A program made the position numbers and the translations under genes. The notes beneath the pieces were generated by a model, which ran no database searches, was not told the DNA's origin, and saw only the letters and a list, made by a program, of their open reading frames with translations. Below, one piece after another: positions 1 through 7,709 of a DNA stretch of 33,797 nucleotides (the stretch's first letter is position 1; every line of letters starts with the position of its first letter). The stretch lies in NCBI GenBank assembly GCA_023128455.1, contig JAGMDW010000043.1:1-33797 (forward strand). Reading direction: 5' to 3'. The stretch is from Desulfurellaceae bacterium. Lineage in GTDB: Bacteria > Campylobacterota_A > Desulfurellia > JAGGSF01.

Positions 1-2
1 GT

Positions 3-158
3 CCCGCCCGGCGCACCATTATTTACAACATTTCTGATGAATTACCAATTACTCCATTAGAGAAAATAAGGATAGTCGGCAAGCTGTACAGGATGTATGG
101 GGCGAAATGGGTTCGCCCAAGAAAAGAAGAAAATAAGGAACCTAATGGCACAGAATAA
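3..158 (+). CDS. 3' end of an unidentified gene (partial)
   Basis: An open frame runs from the left edge of the window to a TAA at 156-158 and encodes 51 residues. The readable part is basic and polar (it includes ITPLEKIRIVGKLYRMYG and ends in a charged tail), looks like ordinary protein sequence, and the other two forward frames are closed by stops. I do not recognise the family. It converges on the glycosyltransferase gene that ends at 200, with a gap of about 40 bases and no clear terminator. Only the C-terminus is visible, so no function is proposed. Confidence 0.5.
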   Translation, partial: PARRTIIYNISDELPITPLEKIRIVGKLYRMYGAKWVRPRKEENKEPNGTE

Positions 159-199
159 AGTAATCCAAACCCAAAAGCAGCTATGACCATTTCACAAGC

Positions 200-910
200 C
201 TAAAAATTGAAATTTTTAAAAGTGTTCTTGACTATATTAAAAATTAGGAAGTAGTTAATAGCCGCGGTATTGATAATCTGGAGACTGACTTTCGTATATT
301 TTAAAGCCGCAGTATTTAATCTATACTTTTCATATTTTTTTAAATGGATAAGCCTGTCTAATTTAACTATTTTAATTTTTTTATTCCTGCTTTTGTAATA
401 TAGGTTAAGCAAAATTTCAACTCCATATTTAGTTTTTCTCATTCCATTGATAATAGGCAATATATCTTTTTTATAGCAGGCTCTTTCTCCTCCCAGCCAC
501 ACATCGATAGGTCCTGTTATATCCACTTTTGGACTTTTTTCTGGGCAACGACGTCCAATCACCATATCTGCCTGATTTGACACCAAAGGAAATATTAGCT
601 TTTCTATATGTTCACAATTTAATCCAATAATGTCAGCATCAGCAAATACGATGATTTCTCCTGTTGAATTCTCTACACCTGCTACCATTGCGTATGATTT
701 TCCTTTGTTCTTATCAAATTTCACATAACGGAATTGGTGGGATTCAGACAACTGATTTAGTATTTTTGAAGTGCCGTCAGTAGAGCCGTCATTAACCACG
801 ATAATTTCGTCAATTAGCTCACAATTCAACAAACTGATAATCACATTTTTTACGGTTTCTTCTTCATTAAAAACTGAAATTATTGATGTTATTCTTTTTC
901 CACTTAGCAT
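200..910 (-). CDS. Family 2 glycosyltransferase
   Basis: Encodes a 236-residue GT-A fold (GT2) transferase, expected to move a sugar from a nucleotide-sugar donor at the inner face of the membrane. The N-terminal nucleotide-binding pattern is visible (SIISVFNEEETV, then IIVVNDGSTDGT), followed by the metal-binding FADADI motif and a later WLGGERA segment typical of dolichol-phosphate-mannose-synthase-like enzymes. The C-terminus is hydrophobic and may associate with the membrane. The start is the ATG at 910, because GGGAGG at 920-925 lies nine bases upstream; an upstream TTG at 931 overlaps no ribosome site. It follows tetR by about 60 bases on the same strand, so the two may be cotranscribed. 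Acceptor and product are unknown. Confidence 0.85.
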   Translation of the reverse strand: MLSGKRITSIISVFNEEETVKNVIISLLNCELIDEIIVVNDGSTDGTSKILNQLSESHQFRYVKFDKNKGKSYAMVAGVENSTGEIIVFADADIIGLNCEHIEKLIFPLVSNQADMVIGRRCPEKSPKVDITGPIDVWLGGERACYKKDILPIINGMRKTKYGVEILLNLYYKSRNKKIKIVKLDRLIHLKKYEKYRLNTAALKYTKVSLQIINTAAINYFLIFNIVKNTFKNFNF

Positions 911-969
911 TGCAATAATCCTCCCTGGCAAATCTATCCAATAGGCTACAATCCTTTAAATAAACATTT

Positions 970-1548
970 TTAAAACAAGACAGTAATAATTTGTTTTGAT
1001 ATTTTTTCTGTATCGATCTTTTCCTTTAACATTGAATACTCCAAAAGCAATCCATTCATCGTGCTGATCAACAGAAGAGTAACCATCTCAATATCAATTT
1101 TGTTTTTTAATTTACTGTCTGCAAAAGCCTCTTCAACTATCGGTTGAATCAAATTAACAATCTGTTTTTTTATTTGTATGATCTGTTTTCTTATTTGAGG
1201 ATCAGCCGGTGATAATTTTAGCATTAATGCATCAATAAGATTTTTTTCTTTTAAACCAAAATCTAAATAATTTTTTATAACTTTATACAATTTTCTACTT
1301 CCCGTTTTTTCCTTAGCTGCTTCAGCAATAGATAGACTAAAACCATTAAACGCATCATCAAGCACTTTTTTATAGATTTCTGCCTTACCAGTAAAATGAT
1401 AATAGAGTGCAGGTTTAGTAATATGAAGCTTTTTGGCGATATCGCTCATTGAAACACCAAGATAGGTATATTTTGAAAAAAGCTTACGAGCAGTTTTAAT
1501 AATCTGTTTTTTGGTATTATGAATAACATTTTGTTGTTCAGCAGCCAT
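970..1548 (-). CDS. TetR/AcrR-family transcriptional repressor
   Basis: A 192-residue one-component regulator. The N-terminal helix-turn-helix reads VSMSDIAKKLHITKPALYYHF, the usual TetR signature where the ALYYHF helix contacts DNA; the remaining ~130 residues form a variable helical ligand-binding domain. The start is taken as the ATG at 1548, seven bases after a GAGAGG ribosome site; the ATG at 1554 is too close to it. A perfect inverted repeat, TTACTTAC-6-GTAAGTAA, lies just upstream at 1568-1589 and is the natural autoregulatory operator. Possible targets are the small membrane-protein ORF upstream and the glycosyltransferase downstream. The ligand cannot be inferred. Confidence 0.9.
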   Translation of the reverse strand: MAAEQQNVIHNTKKQIIKTARKLFSKYTYLGVSMSDIAKKLHITKPALYYHFTGKAEIYKKVLDDAFNGFSLSIAEAAKEKTGSRKLYKVIKNYLDFGLKEKNLIDALMLKLSPADPQIRKQIIQIKKQIVNLIQPIVEEAFADSKLKNKIDIEMVTLLLISTMNGLLLEYSMLKEKIDTEKISKQIITVLF

Positions 1549-1567
1549 ACTCATACCTCTCAATAAT

Positions 1568-1589
1568 TTACTTACCGTTCAGTAAGTAA
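1568..1589. promoter_or_regulatory. Palindromic operator for the adjacent TetR regulator
   Basis: TTACTTAC at 1568-1575 and GTAAGTAA at 1582-1589 form a perfect 8-bp inverted repeat around CGTTCA. Size and position (20 bases before the tetR start, downstream of AT-rich -10-like sequence on the minus strand) fit a TetR-dimer operator. Binding by this particular protein is inference. Confidence 0.65.
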
Positions 1590-1662
1590 CCTTACTTTAT
1601 ATAAAATGCATAAAAAGTCAATTTAAAATTATTTTTATGGGTTTTTCGCTACAGTTTCGCTT

Positions 1663-1836
1663 CTATAACTTGTTTAGGTGTTTAGAGAGTCCTGTTTTTA
1701 ACAGATGATGCTTAAAAATAGTTTTGTCAACAAACCAGAATATGCAAGCTAATATAAATTGCACCAATGACCCTGCAATGCCAGCTAACATCAACCATCG
1801 TCCAAACACATAAACAAACCATTCTTTCGAAAACAT
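1663..1836 (-). CDS. Small membrane protein, 57 residues
   Basis: ATG at 1836 to TAG at 1663. The product starts MFSKEWFVYV, has one convincing transmembrane stretch (about residues 14-36, LMLAGIAGSLVQFILACIFW) and a basic C-terminus (HHLLKTGLSKHLNKL), consistent with an inner-membrane protein with a cytoplasmic tail. An AGG sits six bases before the ATG. It points the same way as tetR and is separated from it by the operator at 1568-1589, so it could be controlled with it, or be the remnant of a larger transporter. No family is recognised. Amino-acid composition favours a real gene, but only modestly. Confidence 0.4.
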   Translation of the reverse strand: MFSKEWFVYVFGRWLMLAGIAGSLVQFILACIFWFVDKTIFKHHLLKTGLSKHLNKL

Positions 1837-1962
1837 AATACCTGCCCATTTACATCATTTTGGCTTGTTAGATTTTAATATACTTTTGGGATTTTTTCCT
1901 TACAAAAATTAAACCTGCAAACCAAACTTGTCAGCAAAAAGCTTTTATTGTAAAGTAAAGGA

Positions 1963-2748
1963 GTGAAGCTTTATATAAAAGAAGATATAAAAAATATAAG
2001 AGAAATAAAACCTGTGATTCATCACATAACAAATTTTGTGGTGATGAATGACTGTGCAAATATTACACTTGCTTTAGGTGCGCTGCCTGTTATGGCGCAT
2101 GCCTTAGAAGAAGTAGAAGAGATGACCAGTCTATCTCAAGCTTTAAACTTAAATATTGGCACCTTAACAGATGAATGGGTAAAAGCGATGATAAAAGCAG
2201 GAAAGAAGGCAAATGAATTGAATATTCCCGTTGTTTTCGATCCGGTGGGAGCAGGAGCAACTCGCTTTCGCACACAATGCGCAGTTGATATATTGAATGA
2301 AGTAAACATATCTATAGTAAAAGGCAACCAAGCAGAAATAGCCTCTCTCTGCGGTGTTAAATCCGAGGTAAAGGGAGTAGAAGCGGGAAAGATAGAGGCA
2401 GACATGAATGATGTGGTAAAAAATTTTGCGAAAAAAACAAAGTCGGTTGTGGTAGCAACGGGGAAGGATGATTATATAAGTGATGGCAAAAGAACCTGTA
2501 TGCTTGAAGGAAAAGGCAGTAGGATGCTTTCTACCATAACAGGCTCCGGTTGTATGCTGAGCTCTATAATTTCTGCCTTTTCCTGTGTTCAAAAAGATCA
2601 TTTTCTTGCCTCTATTGAAGGGTTGTTATTTTTTGAAAAAGCTTCTGAATATGCTTCTAAAAAATCCCTGCTTCCTGCATCGTTTAAAGTTGCTTTGCTT
2701 GATGAGATTTACCGAATGAATGGAACAGAAACAGAAGAATGGACATAA
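1963..2748 (+). CDS. thiM: Hydroxyethylthiazole kinase
   Basis: Phosphorylates 4-methyl-5-(2-hydroxyethyl)thiazole for thiamine salvage. The 261-residue sequence has the ThiM hallmarks: IHHITNFVVMNDCANITLA near the N-terminus, VVFDPVGAGATR for substrate and phosphate binding, VVATGKDDYISDG, and the anion-hole ITGSGCMLSS with the expected Cys. The start is uncertain. The only canonical start giving the usual length is the GTG at 1963, yet the AAGGAG ribosome site (1958-1963) runs into it, and an in-frame TAA at 1951 rules out extension. The next gene, thiE, overlaps its last ten bases. I see no TPP-riboswitch core in the preceding 125 bases. Confidence 0.93.
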   Translation: MKLYIKEDIKNIREIKPVIHHITNFVVMNDCANITLALGALPVMAHALEEVEEMTSLSQALNLNIGTLTDEWVKAMIKAGKKANELNIPVVFDPVGAGATRFRTQCAVDILNEVNISIVKGNQAEIASLCGVKSEVKGVEAGKIEADMNDVVKNFAKKTKSVVVATGKDDYISDGKRTCMLEGKGSRMLSTITGSGCMLSSIISAFSCVQKDHFLASIEGLLFFEKASEYASKKSLLPASFKVALLDEIYRMNGTETEEWT

Positions 2749-3386
2749 AAAGTTTCCTTAAAAGCGTAGATCTGTGCGTAATCACAGACAGACACTTTAA
2801 GTGGAGTCACCTGGAAATTGTTCAATCTGCAGTTAAAGGGGGAACGAGGTTTATTCAGTTTAGAGAAAAAGAGCTCTCTACAAGAAAGATGATAGAAATA
2901 GGGGAAAAACTACATAAGATAACAGAAGGAAAGGCATTGTTAATCGTCAATGATAGAATAGATGTGGCATTAGCTGTAGGTGCAGATGGCGTTCACATCG
3001 GTCACGATGATATGCCTCTGAAGATTGCCAGAAACATCTTAGGAAATAAAATTATCGGTGTCTCTGCAAGTAGTGTTCATGAAGCAAAAAAGGCAGAAGA
3101 AGAAGGAGCAGATTATCTGGGTGTAGGTTCAATATTTCCTACTTCTACCAAAGGTGATATAAAAGTCATTGGATTAAGCATGTTAAAAGACATCAGAAAA
3201 ATAGTAAATATCCCCATCGTTGCCATTGGTGGAATAAATGAGAAAAATGTCGGAGAGGTCATTGAAGCTGGTGCAGACAGTGCAGCTGTAGTCTCCGTCA
3301 TCGCAAATAGCGATGAACCTGCTCAGATTGTAAAAAATTTAAGAGAAAAAATTATCCAATTTAAGAAGAGACAGGTAACTTTATAA
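2739..3386 (+). CDS. thiE: Thiamine-phosphate synthase
   Basis: Joins HMP pyrophosphate and thiazole phosphate (the thiM product) to give thiamine monophosphate. It is a 215-residue TIM barrel with the diagnostic motifs in order: LCVITDR, FIQFREKE, VNDRIDVALAVGADGVHIG, the diphosphate loop SIFPTSTKGD, and VAIGGI. It starts inside the thiM 3' end, so the two are translationally coupled. No thiD is present nearby, so HMP pyrophosphate must be supplied from elsewhere in the genome. Its last 26 bases overlap the 3' end of the convergent histidine kinase gene. Confidence 0.95.
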   Translation: MDIKSFLKSVDLCVITDRHFKWSHLEIVQSAVKGGTRFIQFREKELSTRKMIEIGEKLHKITEGKALLIVNDRIDVALAVGADGVHIGHDDMPLKIARNILGNKIIGVSASSVHEAKKAEEEGADYLGVGSIFPTSTKGDIKVIGLSMLKDIRKIVNIPIVAIGGINEKNVGEVIEAGADSAAVVSVIANSDEPAQIVKNLREKIIQFKKRQVTL

Positions 3387-4395
3387 TAAATGTTGCTCCC
3401 ATGTCACTGCTCTTTACCTGTAATAAGCCTTTGTGCTTTTCTACGATACGCTTACACATAGAAAGACCCAATCCCAGCGCTTCTTTTTTGGTAGTAAACA
3501 ACGGCTCGAATATCTTATCCTTTATTTCTTTAGGTATTCCACCTCCTGTATCGGAGATAGATATATCCACAAAATTATTCTCAGGATAAACATTTATACC
3601 CAGCTCTTTTTTATATTCGCCTACCTCTCTCTCTTTTTCTTTCATTGCTTCATGAGCGTTATCAATGATACTTAAGATTATCTTTTCAACTTGCTGGGAA
3701 TCACCCCTAATATAAGGTAGATCAGGTTCAAAGTGAGTGCTGACCGTGATATTGGAATCTTTTAACTCTTCTCCTATAAGCGCAAGTGCATTAGTAATTA
3801 CAACCTCTACATTCAACGATGTTAATTTTGGTTCTGTCTTAATAGTAAATATCTGGATATGCTTTGCCAATCCTTTGATTTTGTTTATATTTTCTTCCAT
3901 TATCCTTAAATTAGCATAATGAGAACTCTCTTTATCTGTTTTACTCAACATAGTTTTCACAGCATCATCAATAATAGTTACTGGTTTGTCTATCTCATGC
4001 ATAACAGCTGTAACAAGCCTTCCTATAGTAGACAGTTTCTCTGAATGAAGCATCTGTTCCCTGGATTTAAATTCTTCTTTACATGCCTTTTCTTTTCTAT
4101 AACACAACTCATCAGAAAAAATCGCGACAACAATAAACATTACAGCTCTGATAAAGCTATGCATCGAGCAGGAAAATGGAGTTAAGAAGGACATGAGTAA
4201 AGTAATAGCAGCCAGCAATATAGCAACGAATATGGCTTTTCTGGGAAACCATACCGCAGTAAGTATGATGGGGATATAAAAGAAATGTGTGAAAACAACC
4301 TCTGTATGTAATACTAGATAAAAATAAAAAGTAGAGGATATACACAGGGCAAGTAATATACCAATAACTGCTACTTTTAATCTATTCTCATGCAT
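3361..4395 (-). CDS. Membrane-bound sensor histidine kinase
   Basis: A 344-residue kinase: four hydrophobic segments (about residues 8-29, 35-51, 55-72, 80-97) with almost no periplasmic domain, a linker, a phosphoacceptor helix with His133 in MHEIDKP, then an HATPase_c domain with N-box IIDNAHEAM (244-251), G1 SDTGGGIP (281-288) and G2 LGLGLSM (307-313). The H-box usually reads HEINNP in this group; here it is HEIDKP. The start is the ATG at 4395, eight bases after AGGA, so the 44 residues upstream are unlikely to be translated. No response regulator is adjacent, so it is an orphan. The short loops suggest it senses the membrane or an internal signal. Confidence 0.9.
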   Translation of the reverse strand: MHENRLKVAVIGILLALCISSTFYFYLVLHTEVVFTHFFYIPIILTAVWFPRKAIFVAILLAAITLLMSFLTPFSCSMHSFIRAVMFIVVAIFSDELCYRKEKACKEEFKSREQMLHSEKLSTIGRLVTAVMHEIDKPVTIIDDAVKTMLSKTDKESSHYANLRIMEENINKIKGLAKHIQIFTIKTEPKLTSLNVEVVITNALALIGEELKDSNITVSTHFEPDLPYIRGDSQQVEKIILSIIDNAHEAMKEKEREVGEYKKELGINVYPENNFVDISISDTGGGIPKEIKDKIFEPLFTTKKEALGLGLSMCKRIVEKHKGLLQVKSSDMGATFIIKLPVSS

Positions 4396-4446
4396 ATTTA
4401 ATTTCCTAAATAATATTTTATATTCCCCTCTCGTTAAAGTCAATAC

Positions 4447-4510
4447 CAAGTCTTTTACAATACAAAATGAGCCTGAAAGAGGCTCATTATTTGTGACTTG
4501 CAAAGACTTG
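4447..4510. repeat. Nested inverted repeats between divergent genes
   Basis: Outer arms CAAGTCTTT (4447-4455) and AAAGACTTG (4502-4510) enclose an inner perfect hairpin, AATGAGCC (4466-4473) with GGCTCATT (4481-4488). A direct repeat GACTTGC-AAA-GACTTGC (4495-4511) overlaps the right outer arm. On the minus strand the inner hairpin is followed by TTTTGT and lies in the leader of the kinase gene, so it may act as a weak attenuator. As DNA it sits just upstream of the pgmB -10 box and may be an operator. Confidence 0.5.
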
Positions 4511-4532
4511 CTAGTGTAAATAAACAAAAAAA

Positions 4533-4541
4533 TGCTATTAT
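4533..4541 (+). promoter_or_regulatory. Extended -10 box of pgmB
   Basis: TGCTATTAT (TG at 4533, hexamer TATTAT at 4536-4541) ends seven bases before the pgmB ATG at 4549. No ribosome-binding sequence lies between, so transcription would start at or next to the start codon, as in leaderless mRNAs. There is no good -35 at standard spacing. Confidence 0.45.
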
Positions 4542-4548
4542 AAAAAAT

Positions 4549-5202
4549 ATGGATTTAAAAGCGGTGATATTTGATTTAGACGGAATTATTGTAAATACAG
4601 TTCCTTTGCATTTTAAAGCCTGGAAAAAGATGTTTTCTGAATACGGAAAAGATTTTAGCTTTCAAGATTACAAAGAAAAGGTAGATGGCATACCCAGAAT
4701 AGATGGAGCAAAAACCATTCTGCCTCAATTATCCCAGCAAGAACTAAAAAAAGCAGCCTCAAAAAAACAAAACTATTTCCTGGAATTTTTAGAAAAAGAA
4801 GGAGTAAAGCTTTATGAAAGCACATTAAATTTAATAAAAAACTTAAGGAAGGAGAGTATAAAACTGGCAGTGATATCTTCCAGCAAAAACTGTCTTTATA
4901 TTTTAAAGAAGGCCAATATAGATAATCTATTTGATGTAATAATTACTGGCAACGATATAAAAAGAGGGAAACCTCATCCTGCTGTTTTCCTTCTGGCTAT
5001 TAAGAGATTAAATTTAAGTCCAAAACAATGTGTGGTGTTTGAAGATGCAGTATTAGGTGTAGAGGCAGCCAAAAGGGCAGGCATAAGATGTATTGGGGTA
5101 GATCGCTATAATAATCCAGAAAGGTTAAGAGGTGCTGATTTAGTTATAGGTGATGTAAGCCAAATGGATATTAAACAACTGAAACAATTAATCTCATTAT
5201 GA
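4549..5202 (+). CDS. pgmB: Beta-phosphoglucomutase (HAD superfamily)
   Basis: Converts beta-glucose 1-phosphate to glucose 6-phosphate. The 217 residues show the HAD nucleophile motif FDLDGII with Asp at both catalytic positions, the cap-domain HFKAWKKMF typical of beta-phosphoglucomutases rather than general phosphatases, the motif II region SSSKNC, and the metal-binding FEDAVLGVEAAKRAGI. The start at 4549 begins MDLKAVIFDLDG, the normal N-terminus; an upstream in-frame start at 4498 would add an unlikely 17 residues. It has no ribosome site but a -10 box seven bases away. The TGA overlaps the ATG of the GH65 phosphorylase (ATGA), which supplies its substrate. Confidence 0.92.
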   Translation: MDLKAVIFDLDGIIVNTVPLHFKAWKKMFSEYGKDFSFQDYKEKVDGIPRIDGAKTILPQLSQQELKKAASKKQNYFLEFLEKEGVKLYESTLNLIKNLRKESIKLAVISSSKNCLYILKKANIDNLFDVIITGNDIKRGKPHPAVFLLAIKRLNLSPKQCVVFEDAVLGVEAAKRAGIRCIGVDRYNNPERLRGADLVIGDVSQMDIKQLKQLISL

Positions 5203-7526
5203 AAGATTTTTATTCTCATTATATTGATGATGATTCATGGCTTATAAAAGAAAATAAATGGACAAAATCTTTGCAAAATATTCATGAAGCTCGCTTTGCT
5301 TTAGGCAATGGATACTTAGGTACAAGAGCGGCGTTAGAAGAGATTCCCCATGATGCTATGCCGGGAACATATATCGCCGGCATATACGATAAAATGTTTT
5401 CTCAGGTTGCTGAATTGGTTAATCTTCCCAATCCTTTCAATTTTATATTTACTATTCAAGGAGAAAAATTAGCTTTAGGAATAATGGATGTTCTTAAACA
5501 TCAAAGGATTCTCAATCTAAAGAAGGGGCTTTTACTGCGTCATACCCTATATCAGAACAATAAAAAGCATCATTTTGATTATCAATGTTTGAGGTTTGTT
5601 TCTATGAACAACAAAGATGCTGGCGTGATGCAGATAGCTCTCACTTCTCTGGATAGTGCTTGTGAAATAGATATAAACACAGGAATAGATACATCCGTTT
5701 ATAATGCCCCTATTCTTACCGAAGGCCAAAAACGGCATTTTAGGATAAAAGAGTTGGGCCAATTTCAAAATGCCGGGTATTTACTGGTCCAAACACTGGA
5801 GAAAAAACATATCATAATATATTGGAGCGGTTTCTATTATGAGATTAACGGTAGAAAAATCCTTGCCAAAGACAGCATCTCCAGACTTAAATTAAAGAAA
5901 AATCAAACCATTATATTCACTAAGATATTCTGTATAAAGCATTTCCCATCTCAAAGCAAAATTGTCAAATATAAAAGGGAAACATTTAAGAAATTCTATA
6001 AAGTTTTCCATACTGAGTTTGATATGCTTATTAAAAAGCATATCCAAAGTTGGGAGAAACTCTGGCAGAGAGCAGATATTTTAGTTGAAGGAAAGGTAGA
6101 TTTGCAACGGAATATACGGTTTAATATATATCACATGCTTATCTGCGCCCCTACAGATAATGGCTTTTCCAGCATTGGTGCGAGAACCCTAACGGGCGAA
6201 GGATACAGGGGACATATATTCTGGGATGCAGAAATATTCCTCATGCCCTTTTATCTCTTTACAATGCCAAAAACTGCTAAAAACATTCTGTTATATAGGT
6301 GTTTAAGATTAAAGAAAGCAAGAAAAACTGCTAAGAAATTAAATTTTAGAGGGACAATGTTTCCCTGGGAATCAGCAGACACTGGAGAGGAAGAGACTCC
6401 TACTTGGGCAAGAGATATTGATGGGAGCATAATAAAAATTCATACACATAAAATGGAACATCATATTACCGCAGATGTTGCTTATGCTGTATATAACTAT
6501 TACCTTACAACTGATGATGAAAGATTTATGGAAAGATACGGCTATGAAGTTTTATTTGAAACAGCGAGATTCTGGGCTTCAAGAGTAGAATATAACAAAG
6601 AGAAAAATAGATATGAGATAAATCATGTCATTGGTCCGGATGAATTTCATATAGATGTGAATAATGATGCCTATACTAATATGATGGCAAAATGGAATTT
6701 AACAGTTGCTTGCAAAACATTTTATAGAATTAGGGAAAATGCACCTTTAGTTTATCAACATTTGCAAAGAAAATTAAACTTAAAATGCAAAGAAGTAGAA
6801 AATTGGGAGGAGATAGCTTCTCTAATACCTATAAATATAAATAAAAAAGGAGTTATTGAGCAATTTGACGGATACTTTAAATTGAAAAGAGTTATTTTAA
6901 CGGAGACAGATGAAAACGGTATACCCGTTCTTCCCAAGAGGTTAAAAATCAAAGAGTTAGGTAAAACTCAACTGGTAAAGCAGGCAGATACCCTCATGCT
7001 CATTTACCTATTATCGGATAACTTTGATTTAAAGACAAAAAAGGCAAATTGTGATTTTTATATGAAAAGAACACTACATAAGTCTTCTCTGAGTCCTTCG
7101 ATACACTCAACATTAGCCCTTGAATGTCTGGATCTGCACCGAGCATATGACCTCTTTAATGTATCCTTATGTATAGACGTTGATAATTTATATGGAAATA
7201 CCAAAGAAGGGATTCATGGCGCCTGTCTGGGAGGGACCTGGCAAGCGATTGTTTTTGGTTTTGCAGGGATAAGTATCAAAGAAAAAAGATTGTTTATAAA
7301 TCCAAGAATGCCAATAAGCTGGAGGAAGATGATTTTCTCTTTACTTTGGAAGGATAAGTTATTACAACTAAATTTAACAAATGAGATCATAAAATTAAAA
7401 GCTGTATCTTCTAAAGAAGAAGAGATAGAGATAGGAATTTTTGATAAACTTACCTCTATTAGAACAAATGAAGATTATATCTTTGAAAGAGAAATGCCCG
7501 CTTTAATGGCAGAATATTATTACTAA
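5199..7526 (+). CDS. GH65 alpha-glucobiose phosphorylase (kojibiose/trehalose type)
   Basis: A 775-residue inverting phosphorylase that splits an alpha-linked glucose disaccharide with phosphate, releasing beta-glucose 1-phosphate and glucose. It has the GH65 order: an N-terminal beta-sandwich, a helical linker, then an (alpha/alpha)6 barrel with FWDAEIFLMPF, WESADTGEEETPTW, HHITADVAYAVYNYY and the general acid Glu482 in HVIGPDEFHID, followed by VKQADTLMLIYLL and a C-terminal jelly roll. The GPDEFH context and WESADTGEE resemble kojibiose and trehalose phosphorylases more than maltose phosphorylase, but the disaccharide cannot be fixed from motifs. It is translationally coupled to pgmB, giving a two-gene route to glucose 6-phosphate with one phosphoanhydride bond saved. 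Probably cytoplasmic: no signal peptide. Confidence 0.9.
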   Translation: MKDFYSHYIDDDSWLIKENKWTKSLQNIHEARFALGNGYLGTRAALEEIPHDAMPGTYIAGIYDKMFSQVAELVNLPNPFNFIFTIQGEKLALGIMDVLKHQRILNLKKGLLLRHTLYQNNKKHHFDYQCLRFVSMNNKDAGVMQIALTSLDSACEIDINTGIDTSVYNAPILTEGQKRHFRIKELGQFQNAGYLLVQTLEKKHIIIYWSGFYYEINGRKILAKDSISRLKLKKNQTIIFTKIFCIKHFPSQSKIVKYKRETFKKFYKVFHTEFDMLIKKHIQSWEKLWQRADILVEGKVDLQRNIRFNIYHMLICAPTDNGFSSIGARTLTGEGYRGHIFWDAEIFLMPFYLFTMPKTAKNILLYRCLRLKKARKTAKKLNFRGTMFPWESADTGEEETPTWARDIDGSIIKIHTHKMEHHITADVAYAVYNYYLTTDDERFMERYGYEVLFETARFWASRVEYNKEKNRYEINHVIGPDEFHIDVNNDAYTNMMAKWNLTVACKTFYRIRENAPLVYQHLQRKLNLKCKEVENWEEIASLIPININKKGVIEQFDGYFKLKRVILTETDENGIPVLPKRLKIKELGKTQLVKQADTLMLIYLLSDNFDLKTKKANCDFYMKRTLHKSSLSPSIHSTLALECLDLHRAYDLFNVSLCIDVDNLYGNTKEGIHGACLGGTWQAIVFGFAGISIKEKRLFINPRMPISWRKMIFSLLWKDKLLQLNLTNEIIKLKAVSSKEEEIEIGIFDKLTSIRTNEDYIFEREMPALMAEYYY

Positions 7527-7709
7527 TTAAAAAAGTGGATTATATTCAAAATTACAGAAATAATATATCTTACTAAATGATAATATAATAAAATCATAAA
7601 TAACTCACCTATATACTTTAAATAACTCAACCTTGCTTTACTTTTTCAGAAATGAAATTATAGTTAATTTCGGAAGAATTAAAATATTGCGGAGTAGGAG
7701 TAATATCGT

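Noticed and set aside
1837-1962. TPP riboswitch expected before thiM
   Set aside because: No CTGAGA or matching second-arm core can be found; only AT-rich sequence with weak promoter-like boxes.
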